Source: Rostratula benghalensis
Taxonomy: Eukaryota > Chordata > Aves > Charadriiformes > Rostratulidae
Assembly (NCBI GenBank): GCA_013399305.1
Contig: VXAI01000308.1
Location: forward strand, 599,095-663,094
DNA: 64,000 bases
Reading direction: 5' to 3'
Numbering within the stretch: position 1 is the first letter of the stretch; each line of letters starts with the position of its first letter. The translations under genes were made by a program, and so were the position numbers. Of this stretch, positions 24,649 to 34,400 are shown piece after piece. Below the pieces are notes generated by a model that worked only from the letters and a program-made list of their open reading frames with translations, was not told where the DNA came from and made no database searches.

Positions 24649-25345
24649 TGTTTCCTCGTGGTCAGGTCAAGCCTGATCTCCTTCCCTGTGCTTTCTCTCC
24701 AAGAGACTGGATGAGGAAGGCGAGGAATAAACTCTGCTGGGGACATTCAACTCCACCACGCAGAGGAAGCCAAATCAGACCCTGCCTCTGGAGGTACAGT
24801 GCATGCATGTGGGCAGGAGGCCAGGGCAGAAGCGCCTGCTTGCCAGCAAGCCTTTTGGGGAAGAAATGCAGACAGTCCCTGCTGGGAGGGAGCCTGACCA
24901 CAGCCAAGAGAAAAGTTGGTAGGATGTAGAGGGAGGGTGGCATCTAGCAAGGAGGCCAAAGCAGAGCGTAGACCAGATCAGCTTCATGTCTGTGTCGGTC
25001 CCTGCAGCTCCACAGCTGCAGCCGCCAAGCAAGCGGTGATGGGAGGACACCCAGCACCCAGCCCAGGCAGCAGGACTTGCCCTGGGCCCTGCTTCCCTGG
25101 CACCAGCGAGCCTCAGGTTTCCACAGCTGCTGCCCACACTGGCTGAGGCCACGTTTGCTCTGCAGGGGCAGCAGGGTCCTTTCCTGCCTGGGTGGGAAAA
25201 GGGAAGGAGGGAGAAGTTGCCTCTCTGGCCAGGGCAGGAGCTGGTCTCAGAGCAGAGACCAGGCTGCCTGAGGAGGATGAATGGAGCCTGCTCTCACTCT
25301 TTACACCCCAAAGTCACACTGATTTTTGCCATGGTTTCTTTGCAG

Positions 25346-25451
25346 AATATGATCCCCAGAGCCTCCCAGTTAACTGGACAGACCTGCACTTTTGAAGACA
25401 GTGGGAAGAGATGCCATTGACAGACACCCATATAGGACCTTTCTCAATAAA
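25346..25451 (+). other. Candidate terminal exon with stop codon and AATAAA
   Basis: Acceptor context GGTTTCTTTGCAG ends at 25345. One frame reads YDPQSLPVNWTDLHF and stops at 25393-25395; the other open frame reads NMIPRASQLTGQTCTFEDSG and stops at 25418-25420. AATAAA follows at 25446-25451. Acceptor, short coding tail, stop and signal in the right order make this the best gene-end structure in the window, but the two open frames leave the reading phase unsettled. Confidence 0.4.
25446..25451 (+). terminator. Polyadenylation signal AATAAA (proximal)
   Basis: A canonical AATAAA about 50 bp after the predicted stop codon of the candidate terminal exon. Its position is consistent with a short 3' UTR. 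Confidence 0.4.
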
Positions 25452-25850
25452 AATTAATGCAGAAAACAGAAAGTCAGGCTGGAGCGATGTGGCTGTTAGT
25501 CTGGTGCAGAGCAATGTCATTTCAGAGGCCCTCTCAAAGCTGCCAGCTTCTGCCTTTCACAGGCTGAGGGCTTCCTCAGACTTTCCACTTTCTCTCCAGC
25601 AAGGGCTGGTTTCCTAACCCAGCAAAAGTAGCTAACAGTCCCATAGAGTTTCCTTGCCTAAGGTCCTTGACGAAATCCTTAGGCACAAGGGCCCCATCTG
25701 GCCCCTGGAAGAAGTCGTTGGAGCCTGGCAGCATCTGGGGGTCATAATCCTCAAGGCTCTGGCTCATTGCGTTCAGGGGACACCTTGGATCTGGGGACTG
25801 GGTTTAGTGTGGGCCCACATGGTGCAGCTATGTCTGTGATATGCATCCAA

Positions 25851-25856
25851 TAAAGT
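25851..25856 (+). terminator. Polyadenylation signal AATAAA (distal)
   Basis: AATAAAGTACGG follows a GC-rich stretch and is followed within 30 bp by a T/GT-rich word (TCCTTTTGTTGC), which fits a cleavage site. It also coincides with the end of the GC-rich island. An alternative 3' end for the candidate gene. Confidence 0.35.
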
Positions 25857-25870
25857 ACGGCCACTCTCCT

Positions 25871-26165
25871 TAGCCCTCCTTTTGTTGCTACTGTATCTAT
25901 GCAAACACTTTCTGTTGCTTTTTACAACAGCAGGCAGAAGAAGTTTTGGCTAGGCTTTGGCCCTTCTGATTTTCCCCCTGCATAACCTCAAGACATGCTT
26001 GTAATACTCTTGAGTCGCCAGCCTGTCTTGGGTTGAGAGGCACAGGACTAACCTTCCTCAAATGCTGGGGAAAATTGCACTTTTAGACGACTCTAGTGTC
26101 TTGAGTTCATGAAAATATTTACGTTGCTGCCAGCCAGGCTCTGTGAGATTTAAGGTCTCTGTGGC
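25871..26165. other. Spacer between GC-rich island and CR1 pieces
   Basis: Mixed-composition DNA of about 295 bp. I see no gene, RNA or known repeat. Confidence 0.6.
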
Positions 26166-26310
26166 GGAGGGAGCTGGTCGTTGTTCAGTCTAGAGAAAAG
26201 GAGGCTGAGGGGAGACCTTACCGCTCTCTCCAACTACCTGAAAAGAGGGTGCAGAGAGGCGGGGGTAAGTCTCTTCTCCCGCCACGGGCGACGGGACACA
26301 ACGGCATCAG
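26166..26310 (+). mobile_element. CR1 LINE internal fragment (ORF2 C-terminal region)
   Basis: The run GGAGCTGGTCGTTGTTCAGT continues as TCTAGAGAAAAGGAGGCTGA and GGGGAGACCTTACCGCTCTC, then CAACTACCTGAAAAGAGGGT. These are the DNA words coding the conserved [13 protein letters not shown] tail of CR1 ORF2. The element stops at about 26310 without reaching the CR1 3' end, so it is truncated at both sides and abuts the CpG-dense block. Confidence 0.88.
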
Positions 26311-26620
26311 CACCGACTCCTCCGTCGCCACAACGGAACTAGATTGAGGCGGGGCTGGGGCTTCCCCGAAGGCGGGGAAGCCGAGGGAGATCGGAGAGGG
26401 CCCGAACCGAGTCGGGAATCTCGCGAGGGAACCGCGAGGCTGACGTGGCTGGGGCGGGCCGGGGGAGCCGCGGCAAATTTAAAGCGGCCGGGCGCAGCAG
26501 GGGCGCAGCGCGTGGCGGGCGCGCGGGAGGCCGCCCGCAGTGATCGGTTCCCTCCCGGCCGTAGGCGCGAGAACGTTGTCCCCAGCACGTGCAAAATCCA
26601 TCAGGAACGTGGGGACTCAG
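26311..26620 (+). promoter_or_regulatory. CpG-dense block, probable 5' region and internal promoter of the CR1 copy
   Basis: About 300 bp with very high GC and roughly 40 CpG dinucleotides by eye, against almost none in the flanks. Words such as GGGCGGGCC (Sp1-like), CGCGCGGG and CACGTG occur, together with an AT-rich AAATTTAAAG box at about 26475-26484. It lies directly upstream of CR1 ORF1-like sequence. Full-length bird CR1 elements have a GC-rich 5' untranslated region with promoter activity, so the simplest reading is that this is that region. A host CpG-island promoter for another transcript is the alternative. A plus frame is open across it into the ORF1-like part (26344-26745), as expected from low stop frequency. 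Confidence 0.55.
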
Positions 26621-27235
26621 GCCGTGCTCCCGCAAAAACACGCCAGCGTGCAGGTCTCTGGCCTGGCAGGGGTACCCAAGGGAGCCACAGACACCGCCTG
26701 TGCCCGGTGAGGGCAAATAAAGTACCTGCTCGGGCAGGCGGTTGAAAGACTTAGAGGTATCAGAGAAAGTGAAAAAAGAAATAGATCGGTGGAGCCATTC
26801 CCAGAGGCGTTAGCATTCCGTAGAGGCTCTAAAGGAAGTGGATCACCCTCTTCCTGCCTGTCAGCAGGCAGAAGAGAGGGACTCAAGGGACAATGGGGAA
26901 TGAAGGCAGGTGCCTTCATGGAAGAGTAAGCAAAACCCCTCCTGGTCCCCCTCACCTTTGCACTTGCAAAATAGGTATGGGGCTTTGGAAATGAGGGTAA
27001 CTGAGGATAAAGAGGAAGATCCAAGCAAAAAGTTGCCCAGAGATAGCCATCCACTCCCAGGATTTAGGACTTCCTCAACAAAGAAAAAAAGGAATTGTGG
27101 TGGGTGACTCCTTTCTGAGGGGAAGAGAAGGCCCCATTTGCAGACCTGACCCATCCCACAGAGAAGTCAGCAGCCTCCCTCCTGAAGGGCATAGGTGCCC
27201 AGGAAGGCTGATCATACTTCAAGGAGGAACCCCCA
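26577..27235 (+). pseudogene. CR1 ORF1 remnant
   Basis: Fragments in shifting frames read GQAVERLRGIRESEK then EIDRW (a coiled-coil-like stretch found in CR1 ORF1), PLPACQQAERDSR, PLHLQNRYGALEM, and near 27090-27130 a segment matching the V-V-G-D-S-F-L-R-G start of the esterase-like (SGNH/GDSL-type) domain that CR1 ORF1 carries, followed by EGPICRPDPSHREV. Known role: an RNA-binding and accessory protein for retrotransposition. Frameshifts and stops show it is dead. The domain is cut off after its first block of about 50 residues. Confidence 0.75.
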
Positions 27236-27254
27236 AAAGCGAAGGACAAGGACA

Positions 27255-28325
27255 TCCCCAAGTTGCGTAAAATGAGCCAATGGGGAAGAAGACTGGCCTG
27301 ACTAAATAAAACACTTGGCTGGACTTCAGGAAGAAAATGAAAGTTTACAATGTCTGGAAAAGGGGGTTGGTAACCTATGAGCAATATCAAGATGTGGTGA
27401 AGATATCTAGGGGAAAAATTAGAAGGGCAAAAGCTTATGCAGAACTGAACTTGACCACCAGGATTAAAGATGATAAGAGTTTTTTTCAGTATATCAATAA
27501 AAAAAGGAAGGCTGGGGAAAATGTAGACCCAGTGATTAATGAGGTGGGTGACTTGGTGGTGGAAGACACAGAGGAGGCGGAGTTACTGAATGCCTTCTTT
27601 GCTTCAGTCTTCACTACCAAAATTGCCCCTCAAGAATCCCAGACACTGGAGACAAGGGAGGAGGACTGGAGAGAGGAAGATTTCCCCTCTGCAGGAGTGG
27701 ACTAGGTTAGAGACCACTTGGCCAAACTGGACATCCATAAGTCTGTGGGCACTGATGAGATGCACCTGCAAGTGCTGAGGGAACTGGCGGAGCCAGTTAT
27801 TTCTGAGCCACTCTCCATCATCTTTGAGGGGTCTTGGAGAACATGAGAAGTGCCTGAGGACTGGAGGAAGGCAAATATCATCCCAGTCTACAAAAAGGGC
27901 AAGAAGGAGGACCCAGGGATCTACAGACCAATTAGTCGTATCTCCATCCCCGGGAATATAATGGAATGACTTGTTCTCAGTGTCATCTCCAAACATCTTA
28001 AAGAACAGGAAGTTATTGGTTGACACGCATTTACCAAAGATAAATCATGTTTGACCAATCTGATAGCCTTCTATGACATTGTAACTGTATGGCTGGATGA
28101 GAGGAGAGCAGCAGATGTCATGTACTTTGACTTCAACAAGGCTTTTAACAGTGTCTCCCATAACATCCTCGTTGGAAAATTAAGGTAGTGTGGGCTAGAT
28201 GAGGGGGTGGTGAGGTGGATTGAGAACTGGCTTTGTGGCAGAACTCAAAGGGTTGTAATTAATGGTGCAGGGTCAAGTTGGAGGCCTGTAACCAGTGGTG
28301 TCCCTCAGGGGTCAATAGTTGGTCT
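27255..28325 (+). pseudogene. CR1 ORF2 remnant, reverse transcriptase N-terminal half
   Basis: From WLDFRKKMKVYNVWKRG at about 27310 the frame is open to 27705 (122 codons after the Met at 27337), including KIRRAKAYAELNL and AELLNAFFASVFTTK. After a stop, further blocks follow with scattered stops: DIHKSVGTDEMHLQVLREL (normally D-x-H-K-S-x-G-P-D), EVPEDWRKANIIPVYKKG, RRAADVMYFDFNKAFNSVSH (fingers/palm region with the first catalytic Asp in YFDF), WRPVTSGVPQGSIVG. The sequence then jumps to the ORF2 tail, so the Y-x-D-D block is absent. Known role: target-primed reverse transcription. Confidence 0.92.
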
Positions 28326-28639
28326 AGTCCTTCATCCTGAAGGAGGATGGAGCCAGACTCTTTTCAGTGGTTTCCAGCAACAGAGCAAGGGGCAATGGGC
28401 ACAAGATGGAACATAGGAAGTTCCATTCAAATATGAGGAAAAAATTCTTTCCAATGAGGGTGACAGAGCCCTGGAACAGGTTCCCTAGGGTGGGTGTGGA
28501 GTCCCTTTCTCTGGAGGTTTTGAAGACCTGCCTGGCTGCAGTCCTGAGTGATGTGCTCTCCATAACCCTGCTTTGGCAGGGGAGTTGGACTAGATAATCT
28601 CTAGAGGTCCCTTCCAACTTTGAAATTCTGTGATTCCGT

Positions 28640-29102
28640 TAAAATCATGGCTCAGATCCAGTGGGGTTCTAGGAATCTAGGGAATCTTAAGAAACCAGTT
28701 TATTGTCTGAGAAGCTGCACAGCTATTTTTAAGCTTTATCCATGTATTTCAAGACATGATTATATATTGTTATATATTTGTATATATGTGTATATGTATA
28801 AAATACCTACATATTATATACATAAAATCACAGTGTCTAGAAGTTATCAGGTCAAATCCTCCTAGAGGGAATGCAGGCTTAAGATTTAAGTATCATTAAC
28901 ACAATACTAAAGTTGCTTCTTATAGTAAAAATCTAATAGTCCCACACAATACAAGAACCACATACAGTTTGGGAGTAGGCATACCTTTAATGTTTCTGGC
29001 TCTACTGTAGCAGGAAGGCAGATACTATCCAAAAAGATCTGTATAGATCAGGTATACCTTGGGGACATCAGAAACAATTGTCTTCTGCATATACAGAATT
29101 TT
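28640..29102. other. AT-rich noncoding DNA with TA-rich microsatellite
   Basis: Between two CR1 copies. Holds a (TATA/TGTA)-rich stretch at about 28761-28822 (TATATTGTTATATATTTGTA, TATATGTGTATATGTATA). Nothing else recognised. Confidence 0.7.
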
Positions 29103-29596
29103 ATCATAGAATCGTTGAAACACAAAGTTGGAAAGGACCTGCAAGATCATCTAGTCCAACTGTTCTCCAATCCCACTAAGCTACTAAATCACATAGCACC
29201 TCGTCCAGAAACTTTTTAAACACCGCCAGGGACGGCAACTCCACCACCTCCCTGGGCAGGCCATTCCAGTGCCTGACTACTCTTTGGGAGAAAAAGTTTT
29301 TCCTGACATCTAATCTAAATCTGGCCTGGTGCAATTTGTGGCCATTCCCTCGAGTTCTATCATTAGTTACCTGGAAGAAGAGGCCAACACCCTCCTCTTC
29401 ACAACCTCCCTTCAGGAAGTTGTAGAATGCAATGAGGTCTCCCCTGAGCTTTCTCTTCTCCAGACAAAACAATCCCAGCTCCCTCAGCCGTTTCTCATAA
29501 GACTTGTGTTTCAGACCCCTCACCAGTTTTGTTTCCCTTCTCTGGACACGTTCCAGGGCCTCTTGCAGTGAGAGGTCCAAAATTGAACACAGTTGC
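29103..29596 (-). mobile_element. CR1 LINE, 5'-truncated, with ORF2 tail
   Basis: The plus-strand start ATCATAGAATCGTTGAAACA is the reversed CR1 3' terminus. Reading the minus strand, a frame open from 29580 to 29176 (134 codons) encodes the C-terminal end of ORF2: [40 protein letters not shown], then [20 protein letters not shown] and GLPREV. The frame is intact and ends at its natural stop, so this copy is fairly young, but it is truncated upstream. Confidence 0.95.
29176..29580 (-). pseudogene. CR1 ORF2 C-terminal fragment (open, 134 codons)
   Basis: Tail of the CR1 reverse-transcriptase protein, downstream of the catalytic core. The first Met at 29580 is only an internal Met near the truncation point; the true N-terminal portion (endonuclease and polymerase) is missing. 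No function is expected. Confidence 0.9.
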
Positions 29597-31134
29597 TATG
29601 TGTCTAGTAAGTGTCACTAACAGTTTGTGATGATAGAGTTACTTTGGTCCAAGTCTCCAGTATTGTGTGTCAAACTAAGCAACTGTTTCAGTCTTAATTT
29701 TGGGAAAGTACTGGGTAGCACTTTTTCTAACAGCACTAAACTCTTTTCTTGAGAGTGTAAAGGCATAGGGTTTTAATAGCCATGAAGAGAGTTGTTGTGC
29801 TATATGTGGGCATCTAGCATATTACACTTAAATACACCAACGTAAGTTCTTGACCATAGAAAATCCAGGAGGTCTGACGTTCCCTGTTCCAAACTTCAAG
29901 ACCTTATACGCTAAAGCTTCCCACTTCGCTACTTCATGTGAAGACAAGCCCAGAAAGAGAATTGGCTTCTGTGGGACTAATGCCTTGCAAGACTGTCCAG
30001 AGAAGACCAGCGTGAATCTTATTACCATGTCCATTAATTGGCTTTGGACTGGTCTATGAAGTATGATTTTGATGAAGAATACCTAATACTGAGAAGGCCT
30101 TAATCCTTCAGTCTGCTTTGATTGTGGTCTGGAAAGCATCAGACACAGCCATGCCACTGTTTTTGGTGGACCTAGCTGGTTTACAAAAAGCATCAGGAAT
30201 GAGAAATTTGGACTTCCTGTAGGAAAAGTGAGCCCCAACTGATGAGTAGCTCTACGTTTTTTTAATTAACTTCTGGCATTGCACTAGCAAGATTGCTCCC
30301 AGTAGGGCGACCATAGTGTGACAATCATGCAACATCAGTGTCTATCAGAAGGACAACTTAACAACAACAACCAGTCACATAGAGTTTCTTTACTAGTTTG
30401 TTCTGCTTTCTTTCTACCCATTATGGGTACGTAATCATTCCTCCTATCTAGTAATAATTGTACAAAGTATAATCACAGTTAAGGCAAGATACTGGTGGAA
30501 ACGTGAATGGCAGTTTCTGAACACAAATGCAAGGATTATCACCAAACCTAAGGAGCACTGAAAATGTGTGCCAGGACATACACCAAGAACTGGTTGGCTA
30601 CTGCTTAGCACAAGGACGGGAGTAGAAAGCAAAAAATGCAGTCTATAATCTGTTTTGTATTATTTAAGACAAAGAGAGGGAAAAGAGCTCATTAAATCAT
30701 ACACTAAATTCTTAGATTCAGCTGAGATGTCAGATTGAAACTTTCCATGCTAGGGTCATATCTCACTTTCGTGCTTAGTCACAATAGAAAATTGTAGGTT
30801 TTGCCATATGGTAATCAAGGGGGCAGAGCTCACCTTTTTCACTAGGAAAGCCAAAAAGTAATTTGTTTACTTTAATAGGTCACGGCAAAAGAGGATTGTG
30901 TGGATTACCAGGGAATACTTCAAACAACTCTCACCCTCAGGACAAGATACAAGAGGCGTGTTTATCTACTTTTCATATTAATTTTTTAATAAATTCTTAG
31001 CCTCTGTAGTTAATGCACCATAGTAAAATTTTACTGACTTCATAAATTACCTCAAAAATACCACTGGTTAAAGAATAAAGTCTACTATAAAAAGAGCGGA
31101 AAAAATCACTGAGCTTATGAAGAAACATGTTCTA
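29597..31134. other. Noncoding DNA, no feature recognised
   Basis: Around 29828-30059 both strands have about 68-codon open frames covering the same DNA, without any recognisable product. No repeat family identified. Confidence 0.6.
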
Positions 31135-31480
31135 CTTGTAGAGAGCATGCATGTCTTCTGCAAGGGGCAATCATGTCTCAATAATGTCCTAGAATACCAA
31201 GAAAGTGTCACTAAGCATGTGAATAAGGTATGGTTATTAAAATAATGTGTTTCTGCACCAAAAATTGCTAAGAAACTACGTTGCCACTGACTTGGAGGGA
31301 ATTGAACTGAAAGCTAGCTAAAGGATGAGAAGCAGAGGGTAGAAAGTAAAGCTGAACATCACTTTTGAGGCTAGAGATGAGTCAGCAGTATTGTGCCCCC
31401 AGGGGTCAGTGCTGGCATTGGTATTATTCCTGGAGATGGGAGTGAGTAGTAACATCTTTTGCAAGGACTTAATGGACTCA
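31135..31480 (+). mobile_element. Ancient CR1/L3-like LINE relict (reverse transcriptase)
   Basis: At about 31141-31233 one frame reads ESMHVFCKGQSCLNNVLEYQ and then ESVTKHVNK, which lines up with the G-F-x-K-G-x-S-C-L-T-N-L block of CR1/L3-type polymerases. About 150 bp on, 31374-31430 reads ESAVLCPQGSVLALVLFLEM, equivalent to the S-G-V-P-Q-G-S-V-L-G-P-V-L-F motif, followed by SNIFCKDL. Motif order and spacing agree, but the stretch between them (which should hold the first catalytic Asp) is shortened or lost. Highly decayed, so older than the CR1 copies with intact tails nearby. Confidence 0.68.
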
Positions 31481-34400
31481 CCAAGGTGTAGCAGGCCTAT
31501 TTGTAGTGCTCCCCAAGCTCTTTAAACTGGTACCTAGCCCCATGCTCCTGTCTTCCCACCTGGAGGCAAAGGAACAGCTGAGCACCTTTGACTAGTAAGA
31601 GCAGCTGACTCCACGTCAGAGAAGATCTGGGAATGGAGACATGTTAATCTTTGTTTCTGTGTGAAGACCAGCAGAGGACTGGGCAGTGCTGTATGACACA
31701 GTTTTTGTCTTAGTGATGTCTAGGACCTTCAACACAGGATGCTGGAGCTCCTCAGGGAGCCTGGGCTCTGAAGTGCTCAAGGATGGCTGGCTTTCTTCTT
31801 GCTTCTCAAGTGCTGTGGGACACATTTAAGCCCAGCTGCGGTGGCAGTCCTGAGATTGTTCCTGGTTTAGTAATCATTTGACTTACTGCCTAAGAAAACT
31901 GTTCCTTGCCCAGACATATGTAAAGACAATCTTACTTTTGCAAGCTTCTGCAAAGCAATCTTCTTGCAAGCTTCTTCTATTTTTCTCACTGAGATCTGCA
32001 ACAAGGCAGCTTATCTAGCTGCATGAGGCTACTAGACAGTCAGAGCTCCATACAAAGCATATTTCCTTCCTCTAGAGTTAATGAAATGGTAACAGTTAAG
32101 AAACTTTAATCTCCAAAATATTTTAATAAGACTATTGTGTACTGCAGCAATCGTCATGGACATAAGTGATTGTTCAGCAGTGACTTTACTTATGGTACTA
32201 CCAATATCCCTCAGACACAACAAGGATAAATAAATTCCAGCTTAATTAATGTTTTACTAACATGACAAAGTTTTCAATGTTCACGGAGGAACTCTCTATC
32301 ATGAATACTAATTTTCAACTTCTGACCCAAGTTGTGTCTTTATAACCCACTTTATAAATTCACCAAAAAATACAGGGAGCACTGCAGAGAGTTATGCAAG
32401 TCAGTAACACGTAGTAATGTTCCAGCTCCTCATTTTCTCAACTAATCTGTTCTTCAAAAATAGTTAAGCTGATCCTATGACCTGGCCTTAAAGTTAACAT
32501 CTGACACTGAGAAGTTACAGGGAACACCCAGAACCTGAAGAGCATAGGAATTCTGAAAGCAAAGGTCCCTCCCCTCCACAGAGTGATCTTCCATAAAGGA
32601 AGTAAACTCAGAGTGCATCTTTGGAACTAACATGGTCTCTCTCTCCTCTACCTTTGCTTCCATACAACGCCCTTTGACAGATGTGGAGGCTGTGGTAGTT
32701 GTTTTCCAAAAGATTATTATTATTACACTTACAAAGGTGAACCTGCACGCTCTAGAAACACCCTAAAATGTCCCACCTGAAACAGGCCTAAACTCTCAAG
32801 TTTAAGGAGCAGGTAGAATCAGAATGTTTTCTTTATCCAAGGAAGGTGGTTAAAAAGAAAAAGTATTTGGAGACAAAAGTAGAATACAACAAACCCCACT
32901 GATTATTATTCTCAGTCACACTGAACTGACCAATAAGGTATTGGTCATAAATAACAGTCAAACCACTGAAAATCCATTTGGAAAGTCAGAATCCTATGTG
33001 GTTTACCTTCACATACCATATTTTTCAGATAATGTCAGATTAAATTATATGTCAGGTTTTACCTAATCCTATCGTCAGTAACATTAAATATGTCACCTCC
33101 ATGTAGTAATCCATTTTATCTAACCCAGCTAAAATAACATGAAGAATTTGGTGCTACTTGGAAAAAAAAATGTTTCTCTGCATATTTCAACTATGCAGCA
33201 CTTCAGTGACGTACTGGTTGTTCAAGCATAACCTTCACCCATGAAAACATTAAAATCAGTGCTGCAACTGTGCATAAATACAACTTCGTGATTTGTTTCA
33301 GTGAGTAATCAAATTATCAATTGTATGCTCAGCAAGCAGATGGTAGTTGCGCTCGTAGACCTCAGCCTGGGTTTCTTCTGTCAAAATTGTTAGTGAAATA
33401 CCTTTTATTCCCTTCATCTGTAAGCAACAATGCCCTACATACTCTGTATTTTCAATTTACTACTTGCCTTTCTATTTTATTACAATACTGGAAAGAAAAC
33501 CACCATCAAATGCCTTGCCATTTTTCAATCAGAAAAAACATTAGGAACTTCTTTTTGAATTTTTATTACTGTATAAAATTTTGATTGAATACTGAGATCA
33601 CTGTGTAAACCAAAGTAACAATTCTCCATTTCTGGTAGAAATGCAGCTTACTGTCAGATTGCAAATTGACAAGTTCTAATTCATCACAGTTATACTCTCT
33701 TCAGCTTAAGGTCATTCACTAACATTCCCAGTAGTATTTTTGCATCCACTTGAAAAACAAGTTAGAGCCTCACATCCTAAGCATTGTTGTCATCAATCTT
33801 AATCGACCCTGATAGCATACAAGATTAGCCTCTTCTCAGCCAATCACAGCTCCAGATTTTGGCACTGGCACTTTGCAGGGCTCAGCGAAACACGTGTTCC
33901 ATCCCAGTAATGCCAACAGCACAGCCACCATTTGTTTCAAGTCAAGGATTACCAAGCTACAATCAAGCAATTTTTTTTTAAATCCCTCCCAAAATGTTTC
34001 TTATGGCCAAGTACAAGTTCAGCCCGTCTGTGCTGTAAGCTGGCCAGCAGCTGTGAACAGGGAGTAGGATAACTGCTCCTGATGTGTAATGCCTGGCTTT
34101 TGCTCAGGAAGGCTGAGAGTTACCCAGCAGCTGCAGCTGGTAAAGTCCTGCAGTGCCCGTTGCAGATATTCCTAGGGGTTCCTATTGAATAAGTCACTTT
34201 TTGAGTGACTGTAATTACATGCACAGATACTTAGGCAGTGTCTCTCAAGATGAAGACAGTCTCAGAAGCTACACAGTGATGTTCTAATATACTCTGTGCC
34301 ATCACACATCACTCATATGGACATATAGGATGCTGGCACTAGGATGAGCCAGAGCTTTATCCATTTGTGACTGTCACCTTAGTAAGAATGTATCAGATTT

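Larger units (their letters stand above)
23859..24929 (+). other. 356-codon open frame, probably not a single coding exon
   Basis: This is the longest stop-free frame in the window. It is Cys/Ser/Leu/Gln-rich without a recognisable domain. It passes through several AG/GT splice-like words (for example acceptors ending at 24171 and 24540), and at the second of these a different frame gives a more protein-like peptide (HCILCKTLLEQQEEDADDG, about 24569-24625). High GC content by itself lowers stop frequency, so length alone is weak evidence. I read it as a mix of exon-like and intron-like DNA in which one frame happens to stay open. Confidence 0.25.
21899..25870 (+). other. Unidentified multi-exon gene or decaying gene copy in a GC-rich island
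   Basis: GC content rises sharply here relative to both flanks. Several short segments carry a pyrimidine tract plus AG, then 40-95 bp of protein-like sequence, then GT. The best are 22742-22833, 22865-22917, 23289-23374, 23401-23441, 23714-23789 and a terminal segment from 25346, followed by AATAAA at 25446 and 25851. Several predicted peptides are rich in Leu, Gln, Glu and Ala, consistent with coiled-coil helices. I could not chain all exons in a single phase: the 23289 and 23401 segments join in frame, but the join to 23714 does not, so either an exon is missed or the copy is broken. No recognisable domain allows a name. Alternatives are a real small gene, a pseudogene left by a segmental duplication, or GC-rich noncoding DNA with chance splice words. 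The partial second copy at 21725-21807 favours a duplicating locus. Confidence 0.4.
26577..28639 (+). mobile_element. Long CR1 LINE copy with two internal deletions
   Basis: The copy reads in order: ORF1-like sequence (about 26577-27235), the region before the polymerase and the N-terminal half of the reverse transcriptase (27255-28325), the C-terminal tail of ORF2 (28335-28520), and the CR1 3' end with AGGTCCCTTCCAACTTTG and ATTCTGTGATTCCG up to 28639. Compared with the usual order, the endonuclease domain (between about 27225 and 27260) and the part of the polymerase carrying Y-x-D-D (at about 28325-28340) are missing. Stops interrupt both ORFs. It keeps its 5' part, which is unusual because most CR1 copies are cut from the 5' side. 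It cannot move by itself. Confidence 0.9.

Noticed and set aside
26307..26716. Minus-strand Arg/Pro/Ala-rich frames over the CpG block
   Set aside because: Typical false frames of CpG-rich DNA; no supporting context.
27604..28026. 140-codon minus frame inside the long CR1
   Set aside because: Antisense shadow of the CR1 polymerase region.
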